A DNA stretch of 64,000 bases from Lachnoclostridium sp. UBA1308 (GTDB lineage: Bacteria > Bacillota > Clostridia > Lachnospirales > Lachnospiraceae): positions 1-64,000 of the forward strand of contig DBTU01000026.1 in assembly GCA_002307215.1 (NCBI GenBank), read 5' to 3'. The notes beneath the pieces were generated by a model, which was given only the letters and a program-made list of their open reading frames with translations, was not told the DNA's origin and did no database searches. Position numbers and translations under genes: made by a program. Positions within the stretch are counted from its first letter, which is position 1. Each line of letters begins with the position of its first letter. Below, in pieces: positions 28,735 through 36,850 of this stretch.

Positions 28735-30054
28735 ATGAAAAAAAAATTATGGACTATGCTTTTAGCACTTTCGCTTGTTGTCGGGTTGGCAGGATGCAAA
28801 AGCAACACAGGGGGCACATCAGACAATCAGGGAGCAGAGGTAACTAACCCTCAGGCAGAGGTAACTGCCTCGGCAGACGCAGATACGTTAATCGAGCCTT
28901 GTACCTTGACATTCTTGTCCTGGTATCCGCTGGAAAAATACCAGCCAATCCTGGAAGCATTTGCCAGTGAATATCCGGATATAAAAATCGAATTTCAATA
29001 TGCGGCTCCGGTAGCAGATTATCTGGAAAAAATGCAGGTTTTGACATCAACAGGTGAAGTTCCGGATTTGTTCTATATTTCAGCTGAGAACAAAACAGAA
29101 ATGATAAGCAATGGTTATTGCGCAGATATTACTAATACGGAGGCTGTTTCCAAACTGGTTGATGTAAACAGACAAACCTATGAGGCAGACGGGATTGACT
29201 ATGGATTTGCCCCCACAACCTGGGTAGGCGGATATTTCTACAATAAAGATATTTTTAGTGAACTTGGCCTGGAAGCACCAAAAACATGGGATGAATTCCT
29301 CAACGTATGTGCTGCTCTGAAAGAGAATGGAACAAGACCGATTATTGAAAGAGGAGAGTGGTTCTGGGACAGCTTTTTGGGACCGTTTATGAATGATTAT
29401 CTGGCAAATGATCCAAATTATCACCAGGAAGTTATCGATGGAACCAAAACCTTTGCAGACGGATGGGGTCCTTATATTGAGAAATGGTACAATGATTTAG
29501 TTGTTCCGGGATATATTGATGAAGACCTTGTCAGTGTAAGCTCACAGGAATTTTTCAGTGAATTTGCGACTGGAAATACAGGAATGCTGGCAGGACATGC
29601 AGGGCATTTGTTAGAAGTACAGAAGTTGAATCCGGATTTCGAAATAGGCTTTTTCCCGATGCCGGGTACAGAATCGGATATTAAAGTTGCATATGGAGCG
29701 GTAGATTGTGCTGTTGCAATCAGTTCGAAAACGAAGTATGCAAAACAGGCAGAGATCTTTTTGAATTTTATTTCAAGAGATGATATCATACAGCTTTACC
29801 AACAGATGAACGGTTATGTAATTGGTATGAAAGGAATCACATCAAATGTGGATCCAATCCTTTCTGATGTTGCAAAGATGTACTCAGATGGACAAATCAG
29901 TGTATATATTCCTCAGGGAAATTGGGGCGCATACGGTACCGGTTTACAGCAGCAGCTTATTTCTTCCAGCCAGCAATTATTGCTGAAAGAAATTGACAGT
30001 AAGACATTAATTCAACAAATGCAGGATAAATTGACAGAATTAAAGGACGAGTAA
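28735..30054 (+). CDS. extracellular sugar-binding lipoprotein of an ABC transporter
   Basis: A 439-aa type 1 solute-binding protein of the carbohydrate-uptake CUT1 class. The signal peptide ends in the lipobox GLAGC (Cys21), followed by a Gly/Ser/Thr-rich linker and the mature domain, with TLTFLSWYP at its start and a hinge-region EFFSEFATGNTGMLAGHAG typical of the family. It captures an oligosaccharide at the membrane and passes it to the two permeases downstream. ATG at 28735 follows AGAAAGAAGGA. No ATPase gene is in the cluster, so a shared MsmX-like ATPase encoded elsewhere is expected. Confidence 0.93.
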   Translation: MKKKLWTMLLALSLVVGLAGCKSNTGGTSDNQGAEVTNPQAEVTASADADTLIEPCTLTFLSWYPLEKYQPILEAFASEYPDIKIEFQYAAPVADYLEKMQVLTSTGEVPDLFYISAENKTEMISNGYCADITNTEAVSKLVDVNRQTYEADGIDYGFAPTTWVGGYFYNKDIFSELGLEAPKTWDEFLNVCAALKENGTRPIIERGEWFWDSFLGPFMNDYLANDPNYHQEVIDGTKTFADGWGPYIEKWYNDLVVPGYIDEDLVSVSSQEFFSEFATGNTGMLAGHAGHLLEVQKLNPDFEIGFFPMPGTESDIKVAYGAVDCAVAISSKTKYAKQAEIFLNFISRDDIIQLYQQMNGYVIGMKGITSNVDPILSDVAKMYSDGQISVYIPQGNWGAYGTGLQQQLISSSQQLLLKEIDSKTLIQQMQDKLTELKDE

Positions 30055-30079
30055 TAGCTTTCGGCTATGAACATCTCAG

Positions 30080-30111
30080 AATATGTGGAGACATAATTGT
30101 CTCCACATATT
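30080..30111 (+). promoter_or_regulatory. intercistronic hairpin between binding protein and permease
   Basis: 14-bp perfect stem AATATGTGGAGACA (30080-30093) and TGTCTCCACATATT (30098-30111) with a 4-nt loop, no T run. Such hairpins can protect the upstream message from 3' decay or partly terminate transcription, so the binding protein is made in excess over the permeases. Confidence 0.7.
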
Positions 30112-30126
30112 ATTAGGAGGATATTT

Positions 30127-31008
30127 ATGTTAAACCCCAGGTTTTTTAAAAAATACATATATTTTATTATCGGTGCATTTATGATTTACACTGCTATTCT
30201 GATTATTCCTATCGCACTTAGTTTTGCTTATTCTTTTACAAATTGGGACGGTTATTCAAAGACTATCGATTTTGTCGGTTTAAAAAACTTTATAAAAATC
30301 TTTCATTCGGATGCAATGCTGTCGGCTTTAGGAAATACATTTGTGTTTAGCCTCTTTAATGCGATAATAATAACAGTTTTGGCAATACCGCTGTCTCTGG
30401 TATTTAATGCCGGTTTTAAAATACGCAATTTTGTTCGGTCTTCATTTTTCTTTGCTTCAGTTCCGAGTGTTCTGATCATCGGCTATATTTTTCAACTATT
30501 TTTTGGTCCCACAAGTAATGGAGTAATTAATTCATTTTTAGGAAGTCTAGGAATAGATCCGGTGAAATGGCTTTCAAAAGGATTTTTGCCAATGTTTACT
30601 ATTATTTTGACAAATGTTTGGAGGCTTACGGGATGGCATGCCTGCATTTATCTGGCAAGATTACAGGGCATATCAGAGGAATATTATGAAGCGAGTAGAA
30701 TTGATGGAGCATCAAAATGGAATATTTTTTGGTACATAACATTTCCTCTGTTAGCTCCGGCTATGACAATCAGTATGATGCTGATTATAATTGATGGATT
30801 GAAAATATATGCTTTGCCATATTCTTTAACCGGTGGCGGTCCTGGGTATAGAACAACGTTTATGACCCAGTTGATTATTGAAACGGGTATTGGCGAAAAG
30901 ATGGTAGGAAAATCATCAGCAATGGCAGTTGTATTTTTTGCTGTCATCATGATTGTAGCCCTTATTCAACTTCATTTTTCAAGAAAGAGGGAAGAATCCA
31001 TATGCTGA
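30127..31008 (+). CDS. sugar ABC transporter permease (CUT1, MalF/UgpA type)
   Basis: A 293-aa protein with six predicted membrane helices and the EAA loop EASRIDGASKWNIFWYITFPLL, seen near residues 190-211, that docks to the ATPase. It forms the channel with the next permease. The frame reaches back to 30097, but AGGAGG directly before the ATG at 30127 sets the start. It overlaps the second permease by 7 bp, so translation is coupled. Confidence 0.93.
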   Translation: MLNPRFFKKYIYFIIGAFMIYTAILIIPIALSFAYSFTNWDGYSKTIDFVGLKNFIKIFHSDAMLSALGNTFVFSLFNAIIITVLAIPLSLVFNAGFKIRNFVRSSFFFASVPSVLIIGYIFQLFFGPTSNGVINSFLGSLGIDPVKWLSKGFLPMFTIILTNVWRLTGWHACIYLARLQGISEEYYEASRIDGASKWNIFWYITFPLLAPAMTISMMLIIIDGLKIYALPYSLTGGGPGYRTTFMTQLIIETGIGEKMVGKSSAMAVVFFAVIMIVALIQLHFSRKREESIC

Positions 31009-31829
31009 AAAATAAGAAATTGTTGAATATTGTACTTCAGATAATCCTTTTCCTTCTGACATTTGTGTTCTTAAGTCCTATTATATATATGGTTCTGAAT
31101 TCTTTTAAACCATATAGTCAGATGTTAAAGGCTCCTTGGGCTTTTCCTAATACATTTTTTCTAGATAATTACATCAAAGCCTTTCATCAGATGAAATTTT
31201 TTCAATCTTTGTTTAATTCAACAGTGATTACGGTGGGATCTGTTTTTCTGATTGTGGTTTTGGGTGCTCTTGCAGCTTATCCGATTACCAGATTCAATAA
31301 CCGGATGACAAAATTTTTATCGGTTTATTTTTTGATTGGGTATATGGTTCCTACCCAGGTGCTGATAGTACAAATTTTTTCAGTTATGAAAATGGTACAT
31401 CTAATTAATACAAAAACGGGATTGATTCTTGTCTATGGAGCCAGTGTATCCTTTGCAATTTTCATGTATCAGGGTTTTATACGCTCTATCCCCATTGATA
31501 TGGAAGAAGCTGCACTAATCGATGGAGCCAGACCATGGCAGGTGTTCTGGAAAGTGGTATTTCCTCTGTTGAAACCGGCAACGGCTACCTTGACTATTTT
31601 TCAGACTATGTGGATATGGAATGACTTTGTTCTTTCTAATTTATTCTTAAGTTCCAGAAAAAATCTGACCTTGTTGTTGGAATTACACCAGTGCATTGGT
31701 GAATTTAGCCTTGACTGGTCTGTAATGCTTGCAATTATGTGTATTGTAATGCTGCCTATGGTCATTTTTTATCTACTGATGCAAAAACAGATTATTGCAG
31801 GAATGACGGCAGGAGCTGTGAAAGGATGA
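31002..31829 (+). CDS. sugar ABC transporter permease (CUT1, MalG/UgpE type)
   Basis: A 275-aa protein with six predicted membrane helices and an EAA loop (EEAALIDGARPWQVFWKVVFPLL) near residues 168-190. The N-terminal phrase SPIIYMVLNSFKP is typical of the MalG side. It pairs with the preceding permease and ends in the overlap with the first DgoD-family gene. No nucleotide-binding subunit is encoded nearby. Confidence 0.93.
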   Translation: MLKNKKLLNIVLQIILFLLTFVFLSPIIYMVLNSFKPYSQMLKAPWAFPNTFFLDNYIKAFHQMKFFQSLFNSTVITVGSVFLIVVLGALAAYPITRFNNRMTKFLSVYFLIGYMVPTQVLIVQIFSVMKMVHLINTKTGLILVYGASVSFAIFMYQGFIRSIPIDMEEAALIDGARPWQVFWKVVFPLLKPATATLTIFQTMWIWNDFVLSNLFLSSRKNLTLLLELHQCIGEFSLDWSVMLAIMCIVMLPMVIFYLLMQKQIIAGMTAGAVKG

Positions 31830-31834
31830 CAAAT

Positions 31835-32986
31835 ATGAGAATAATTGATGTTCAGGTATTTCAAATAAAACCCAGGTGGATGCTTGTTAAAATAAGTACC
31901 GATGAAGGCATAACCGGATGGGGTGAACCGACGTTGGAGGGAAAAGCAACTGTAGTTGAACAGGCGGTGAAGGTATTTGCTGAACTTCTGATCAATGAAG
32001 ATCCGATGAGGATAGAACATCTTTACAATAAAATGTATAGAGGCGGTTTTTACAGAGGAGGCGGTGTAATCTGCAGCGCAATCAGCGGTATTGAACAGGC
32101 CCTATGGGATATTAAGGGAAAAAAATTAGGAGTTCCGGTCTGGCAGCTTTTAGGTGGAAAATGCAGAGATCGAATCAGAATGTATGCTCATACAGTTCCC
32201 TTTAATGACAATCCAACAAGGGAGGAGATACTATATTGGGTGAATAAAAGGAAAAAAGATGGTTTTAATGCACTTAAAACTTCCATGGTAGCTCCTCCTA
32301 TCAGGCATATCGATACCTGGGACAAGGTGGAAAGCATTATAGATAGAATTGCAGCTATGAGAGAAGCAGCAGGAAATGATGTGGATATTGCCGTGGATTT
32401 TCATGGCAGGATATCACCGGCTATGGCACCATTACTGATGAAGGAATTAGAGCCGTATCATCCCATGTTTATTGAGGAGCCGGTATTGCCGGAAAATGTT
32501 GAGGTTATGAAGCGGATTTCTGAGAAGACAGTGCTTCCTGTTGCTGCCGGAGAACGGCTATTTACAACATATGGCTTTAGGGAAATTATCGAAAAGCAGG
32601 CTGTGAATGTCGTACAACCAGATCTCTGTCATTGTGGAGGGATACTTCAGGCATTTAAAATTGCTGCTATGGCAGCAAACTATTATATTTCCGTGGCTCC
32701 TCATAATCCGTTGGGGCCAGTGGCTTTGGCAGCCTGTCTTCAACTTGACACCTGTATTTCGAATTTTACGGCACAGGAACATCCTACCCATGAAAAGAAA
32801 CTGGATCTTGGAGTTGGATTGTTTAAAGATCCCTTCGTAATAAAAGAAGGATATATTGATGTCCCTAATAAACCGGGGCTTGGTTTTGAAATTGATGAAG
32901 ATGCGGTAAAAGAATTAAGTTACGATGGAAAATGGACAAATCCGATTCTGTATTTTGAAGATGATCATTCCATGGGAGAATGGTAA
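31835..32986 (+). CDS. enolase-superfamily sugar-acid dehydratase (DgoD-like paralog)
   Basis: A 383-aa mandelate racemase/muconate lactonising-type enzyme of the galactonate dehydratase group. Metal ligands are seen in AVDFHGR, FIEEPVL and AAGERLF, and the catalytic histidines in FHGR and APHNPLG. It should dehydrate an aldonic acid to a 2-keto-3-deoxy acid. Two close starts exist: ATG at 31826 overlapping the permease stop, and ATG at 31835, with AAAGGA at a better distance from 31835. It differs clearly from the second DgoD-family gene of the cluster, for instance in the SVPFNDNPTREE-like region replacing the SWIGGDRPSD segment, so the two probably act on different acids or epimers (inference). 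Confidence 0.88.
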   Translation: MRIIDVQVFQIKPRWMLVKISTDEGITGWGEPTLEGKATVVEQAVKVFAELLINEDPMRIEHLYNKMYRGGFYRGGGVICSAISGIEQALWDIKGKKLGVPVWQLLGGKCRDRIRMYAHTVPFNDNPTREEILYWVNKRKKDGFNALKTSMVAPPIRHIDTWDKVESIIDRIAAMREAAGNDVDIAVDFHGRISPAMAPLLMKELEPYHPMFIEEPVLPENVEVMKRISEKTVLPVAAGERLFTTYGFREIIEKQAVNVVQPDLCHCGGILQAFKIAAMAANYYISVAPHNPLGPVALAACLQLDTCISNFTAQEHPTHEKKLDLGVGLFKDPFVIKEGYIDVPNKPGLGFEIDEDAVKELSYDGKWTNPILYFEDDHSMGEW

Positions 32987-33022
32987 CAGGAAGAACTATT
33001 AACAGCTGGAAGGTGATGAAAA

Positions 33023-33973
33023 ATGAATCAACTGATAACCATTGGCGAGACTATGCTTTCCCTTGTTCCAAAGGAACAGACACCATTACGTTATGGCCCT
33101 GATTTAGGAATGCATATTGCGGGAGCTGAAAGCAATACAGCAATCGGGGTACAAAAACTAGGGCATTCCGCTGCTCATATAACCCGGGTTGGGGATGATA
33201 GTTTCGGACGGTATTTGTTAAGGATGCTTCGTGCAGAAGGTGTGGATACATCCTATGTCAAGGTTGATCAGGAGTATCCTACGGGTATTATGTTTAAGGA
33301 ATTTTTGCCTGGTAACAAGACTTCAATACAATACTATAGGTCGAATTCTGCGGCTTCCCACCTGAGTACATCGGACATTCCGGAAGAAGCCATATCACAA
33401 GCTGAAATTATCCATTTAACAGGCATTACCCCTATATTAAGTGAATCATGCCGGCAAATGATCTTCCATATACTTGAAATTGCAGTTGCAAGTCACAGCG
33501 CAATAAGTTTTGATCCGAACATAAGAAAGAAATTATGGAAAAACTGCGATTATCGTCCGCTTATGAAGGAGATTATCACAAAATCTTCTTATGTGCTGAT
33601 TGGGCTGGATGAGGCTTTAGCTTTATATGATACAGATAATATTCAAAGATTATCCAAGCTTATTTTTTCTTCCGGTAAGTTGCAGTCTCTTGCAATTAAA
33701 AACGGAAGCGGTGGTGCATGGGTATGCAATTTAGATCGGCAGCTTTTTATTCCACCGGTATCCTGTCACTGTATAGATTCAGTGGGGGCCGGAGATGCCT
33801 TTAATGCAGGTTTTCTGGCCGGTATTCTGGAAGGGAAACCACTGGAAGTATGCGGTACGATTGGTGCTGTTTCCGGAGCTCTCGTAACAGAAACCATGGG
33901 CGACATTGAGGGAATGGTTGATGAGCGGGATGTTCATAATGCTTTGAACCATATTGACATTGCTTACAGATAA
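33023..33973 (+). CDS. PfkB-family 2-keto-3-deoxy sugar-acid kinase
   Basis: A 316-aa ribokinase-fold kinase. The N-terminal phrase TIGETMLSLVP, the substrate GAESNTAIGVQKLGH motif, and the C-terminal PfkB signature DSVGAGDAFNAGFLAG near residue 252, with the catalytic Asp, are all present. Enzymes of this type phosphorylate 2-keto-3-deoxygluconate or -galactonate at C6. Between a dehydratase and an aldolase this fits the middle step of the DeLey-Doudoroff or Entner-Doudoroff-like branch. The exact epimer cannot be told from sequence. Confidence 0.9.
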   Translation: MNQLITIGETMLSLVPKEQTPLRYGPDLGMHIAGAESNTAIGVQKLGHSAAHITRVGDDSFGRYLLRMLRAEGVDTSYVKVDQEYPTGIMFKEFLPGNKTSIQYYRSNSAASHLSTSDIPEEAISQAEIIHLTGITPILSESCRQMIFHILEIAVASHSAISFDPNIRKKLWKNCDYRPLMKEIITKSSYVLIGLDEALALYDTDNIQRLSKLIFSSGKLQSLAIKNGSGGAWVCNLDRQLFIPPVSCHCIDSVGAGDAFNAGFLAGILEGKPLEVCGTIGAVSGALVTETMGDIEGMVDERDVHNALNHIDIAYR

Positions 33974-33998
33974 GAACTTTTATCAGAGAGGTATTAGG

Positions 33999-34631
33999 AT
34001 GAGGAAATTAATAAAACAACAACCGGTTATTGCTATTTTACGTCATACACCGGAAGATGATCTAGAAAATTATGTAAACTGTCTATATGAAGGAGGACTT
34101 CGTTCCTTTGAAGTTTCATTTAGTACTAAAAATGCCATTTCCCAATTGAAATGGATGAAACTGCATATGCCAAAAGATGCTTTTATCGGTGCCGGAACAA
34201 TTCTTACAGAAGAAAATGCTGCCATTGCAGCAGATACAGGTGCTGATTTCCTTCTATCCCCTTCAACAAATGAAAAGGTTTTAAAATTTTGTGCAAATCA
34301 TGATATTCGATTTTTACCCGGTGTATATTCGCCTACAGAAGTAAGTATATGTCTTGCATATGGTTACTCCACACTAAAATTATTTCCTGCCGGAGACTTA
34401 CCGAAAGGTTATACAAAAAGTCTTCACGGACCTTATCCGGATACGGAATATGTAGCTGTTGGAGGGATTTCACCGGTAACCGCGGCGCAGTATTTAGAGG
34501 AGGGCTTTGTAGGAGTCGGCATAGGTAGCTCATTGGTTGACAGACAGCTGTTAGCGGAGAAAAAATGGTCTGAGATTTCAGGCGACATCAAAACCTTCTT
34601 AAAAGGGTTAAGAAAGGATCAATTATTATGA
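33999..34631 (+). CDS. KDPG/KDPGal-type class I aldolase
   Basis: A 210-aa (beta/alpha)8 aldolase of the Eda/DgoA family. AILRH is the substrate-phosphate arginine segment, SFEVSF holds the catalytic Glu, and the Schiff-base lysine lies in TLKLFPAG. It cleaves a 2-keto-3-deoxy-6-phospho acid to pyruvate and glyceraldehyde 3-phosphate. The frame opens at 33954 inside the kinase gene, but the ATG at 33999 follows AGAGAGG and gives the normal start. The stop overlaps the next start (ATGA), coupling it to the DgoD gene. Confidence 0.92.
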   Translation: MRKLIKQQPVIAILRHTPEDDLENYVNCLYEGGLRSFEVSFSTKNAISQLKWMKLHMPKDAFIGAGTILTEENAAIAADTGADFLLSPSTNEKVLKFCANHDIRFLPGVYSPTEVSICLAYGYSTLKLFPAGDLPKGYTKSLHGPYPDTEYVAVGGISPVTAAQYLEEGFVGVGIGSSLVDRQLLAEKKWSEISGDIKTFLKGLRKDQLL

Positions 34632-35776
34632 AGATTACAAAGGTATCTGCTTATTTAGTGCGGCCGCGCTGGTGTTTTGTTGAAATAGAAACGAATGACG
34701 GGTATACCGGATGGGGAGAAGCGGTTATTGAAGGAAAAGCATCAACTGTAAAAGCATGTGTAGAAGAAATGACCGAATATTTAATCGGGGCTAATCCTTT
34801 CAACATTGAAGATATATGGACACTCTTATACCGAGGTGCTTTTTACAGGGGAGGTCCGGTTATTATGAGTGCAATTGCTGGAATTGACCAGGCATTATGG
34901 GATATTAAGGGAAAGTGTTTTAATGTACCGGTTTATGAATTAATGGGAGGGAAATGCCGTGATAAAATGAAGGTGTATTCCTGGATTGGCGGAGACCGTC
35001 CCTCGGATGTAGCAGCAGCAGCTAAGGAAAGGCTGAAGGCAGGATTTAAAGCAATTAAGATGAACGCAACTGAAGAAATGGGCTTTATTGACAGCTATGA
35101 CAAGATTGATCTTGTTTTGGAAAGGGTTGCATCAATACGGGAAAGTACAGGAAAAAACTTTGGAATTGCCATCGATTTTCATGGCAGGGTACATAAACCA
35201 ATGGCTAGAATCCTTGCAAAAAAACTAGAGGAATTTGACCCTATGTTTTTGGAAGAACCGGTTTTATGCGAAAATATGGAGGATTTCAAAGAGATTGCTG
35301 CCAGCTGCAATATTCCCATTGCCACCGGAGAGCGATTATTTTCTAGATGGGACTTTAAACGTTTATTTAGTGCAGGTGGCGTGGATATTATCCAGCCGGA
35401 TCTGTCACATGCAGGAGGCATTACTGAAGTAAAGAAAATCGCATCCATGGCTGAAGCCCATGATATTGCATTGGCACCCCATTGTCCATTGGGACCAATT
35501 GCGTTGTCTGCTTGCCTTCAGGTCGATGCAACCTGTTATAATGCAGTAATTCAAGAGCAGAGTATTGGCATCCATTATAATATTGGGAAGAGTGTGCTGG
35601 ATTATATTACAAACCCAGAAGATTTTTTATTTAAGGATGGTTATGTGAACTTTCCAAAACTTCCGGGACTTGGAGTCTCAATTAATAAAGAGCTGGTAAT
35701 AAAAGAAAATGCGGCACCTCATCACTGGAAAAATCCTATTTGGCGAAATGAAGATGGCTCCATTGCTGAATGGTAA
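34628..35776 (+). CDS. dgoD: D-galactonate dehydratase
   Basis: A 382-aa enolase-superfamily enzyme very like E. coli DgoD throughout: it begins MKITKVSAYLV-PRW, has YSWIGGDRPSDV, the metal ligands in AIDFHGR, FLEEPVL and ATGERLFSR, the catalytic His in APHCPLGPIA, and ends in NPIWRNEDGSIAEW. It dehydrates D-galactonate to 2-keto-3-deoxy-D-galactonate, the substrate of the kinase two genes upstream. It overlaps the aldolase stop by 4 bp. It is the last intact gene of the cluster; a truncated SDR follows. Confidence 0.92.
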   Translation: MKITKVSAYLVRPRWCFVEIETNDGYTGWGEAVIEGKASTVKACVEEMTEYLIGANPFNIEDIWTLLYRGAFYRGGPVIMSAIAGIDQALWDIKGKCFNVPVYELMGGKCRDKMKVYSWIGGDRPSDVAAAAKERLKAGFKAIKMNATEEMGFIDSYDKIDLVLERVASIRESTGKNFGIAIDFHGRVHKPMARILAKKLEEFDPMFLEEPVLCENMEDFKEIAASCNIPIATGERLFSRWDFKRLFSAGGVDIIQPDLSHAGGITEVKKIASMAEAHDIALAPHCPLGPIALSACLQVDATCYNAVIQEQSIGIHYNIGKSVLDYITNPEDFLFKDGYVNFPKLPGLGVSINKELVIKENAAPHHWKNPIWRNEDGSIAEW

Positions 35777-35799
35777 AGTAGTTTCGAATCATCATATTT

Positions 35800-36308
35800 G
35801 CGTATCATGTCCATTAAAGCCCTTGAGCATGGAAATAAATGCTTCAAGTTCTGAAGCATCACGCAACCACGGCGAATTAAAATTACCGGAAGATTTGACG
35901 GATATTTCTGAGTTCACCGCCCGAGGTTCCTCCATGATTTACGGAAAGACGAAGCTGCTGAATATTATGTTTACGGAGGAGCTAGGACGTCAGCTTGCAG
36001 GGAACAGTGTTACGGTTAATGCACTTAATCCCGGGTTTAATGTTACAGGTCTTGGCCGCGAATTGGGATTTGCTTCAGTCCTTGCTAAAGTATTAAATAC
36101 TTTTCATATAGGTGATCCACGAAAAGGGGCTGATATTATTATTCGTTTGGCAACAGATGCACAGTTTGAAGGAGTGACGGGGGGTTACTATAACGTCGGT
36201 ACCGGAAAACCCATACTACCGATTTGTCCTGCCGGTGATACCTCTATGCAAATTAACCTGTGGAAGGCTACAGAAAACTTACTGAAACAAAAAGGCTATC
36301 TTGATTAA
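35800..36308 (+). pseudogene. 3' fragment of a short-chain dehydrogenase gene
   Basis: The readable part (from about SSSEASRNHGELKLPEDL) matches the second half of an SDR: active-site Tyr-Lys in YGKTKLLNIMF, then TVNALNPGFNVT. The N-terminal Rossmann half with the TGxxxGxG cofactor motif is missing. The open frame starts inside the dgoD 3' end at 35709 in another frame with no ribosome site, which supports a truncated remnant. The intact gene could have supplied an oxidation step to the sugar-acid pathway, but that is only a guess. Confidence 0.75.
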
Positions 36309-36372
36309 GATTACATTCATCATAAAATTTTGTACCATGTCTAAGATTACATTTTAGTAAAGTAAATTTTGA

Positions 36373-36401
36373 TTGACAAAATGAAACTCACTGTATATAT
36401 T
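36373..36401 (+). promoter_or_regulatory. strong sigma-A promoter of the leuA leader
   Basis: Consensus TTGACA (36373-36378), 17-nt spacer, TATATT (36396-36401). It lies just before the T-box leader, leaving about 450 nt of leader RNA. Confidence 0.8.
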
Positions 36402-36410
36402 ATATTAATA

Positions 36411-36660
36411 TAAGAAAAAGACGTTGAAAAGGAATAGTAGCTGTCGGATAATTTTCAGAGACCTGTTGGTTGGTGTGAAACAGGAATTAGAAAATAGCGA
36501 ACTCGCCTTCGAGTTACTGGCTGAAATTAAGTAGGCCATGTCGGAAGCCCACCGTTATAAGGGATAGATATCGGTTTTTATTGTACCTGTATTGAATCAC
36601 ACAATATAGAGTGGTGTAGCAGATATAACTTCTGTCTCTTTTGGAGATAGAAGTTTTTTT
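36411..36660 (+). promoter_or_regulatory. T-box leader, first module with terminator
   Basis: A T-box stem I is suggested by the AGTA motif (36436-36439), CAGAGACC, the GTTGGTGTGAAAC distal segment, and GAACTCGCCTTCGAG; a CTC at 36502-36504 would be a leucine specifier codon, which fits leuA (tentative). A divergent T-box sequence AGAGTGGTGTAGC (36608-36620) precedes a terminator whose arms ACTTCT-GTCTC and GAGA-AGAAGT (about 36628-36653) lead into seven Ts. Uncharged tRNA-Leu should favour the antiterminator and allow leuA transcription. Confidence 0.75.
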
Positions 36661-36818
36661 ATTTATCTACAAGGAAAAGCAGTTTATTTTTAAGCTGTTT
36701 TTGCACCGTTACAATATAGGGTATCGAGAAAGTGCATACTTCATTGTATGAATTAGAGTGGTACCGCGGAAAGCTCCCTTTTCGTCTCTTATTATCATAA
36801 GAGATGGAGGGAGCTTTT
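36661..36818 (+). promoter_or_regulatory. second T-box antiterminator/terminator module
   Basis: A canonical T-box AGAGTGGTACCGCGG (36755-36769) is followed by a terminator with arms AAGCTCCC (36771-36778) and GGGAGCTT (36809-36816) and TTTT. Its antiterminator alternative is standard. No separate stem I is seen between the first terminator (ends 36660) and this module; only about 95 nt with weak helices are present. The leader thus appears to have one complete and one partial T-box in series. Confidence 0.8.
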
Positions 36819-36850
36819 CCATACTCAATTAATATAAGGAGGAAGTTATT

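Noticed and set aside
35709..35800. Upstream part of the SDR-like open frame as true coding sequence
   Set aside because: It overlaps dgoD in another frame, has no ribosome site and does not resemble an SDR N-terminus.
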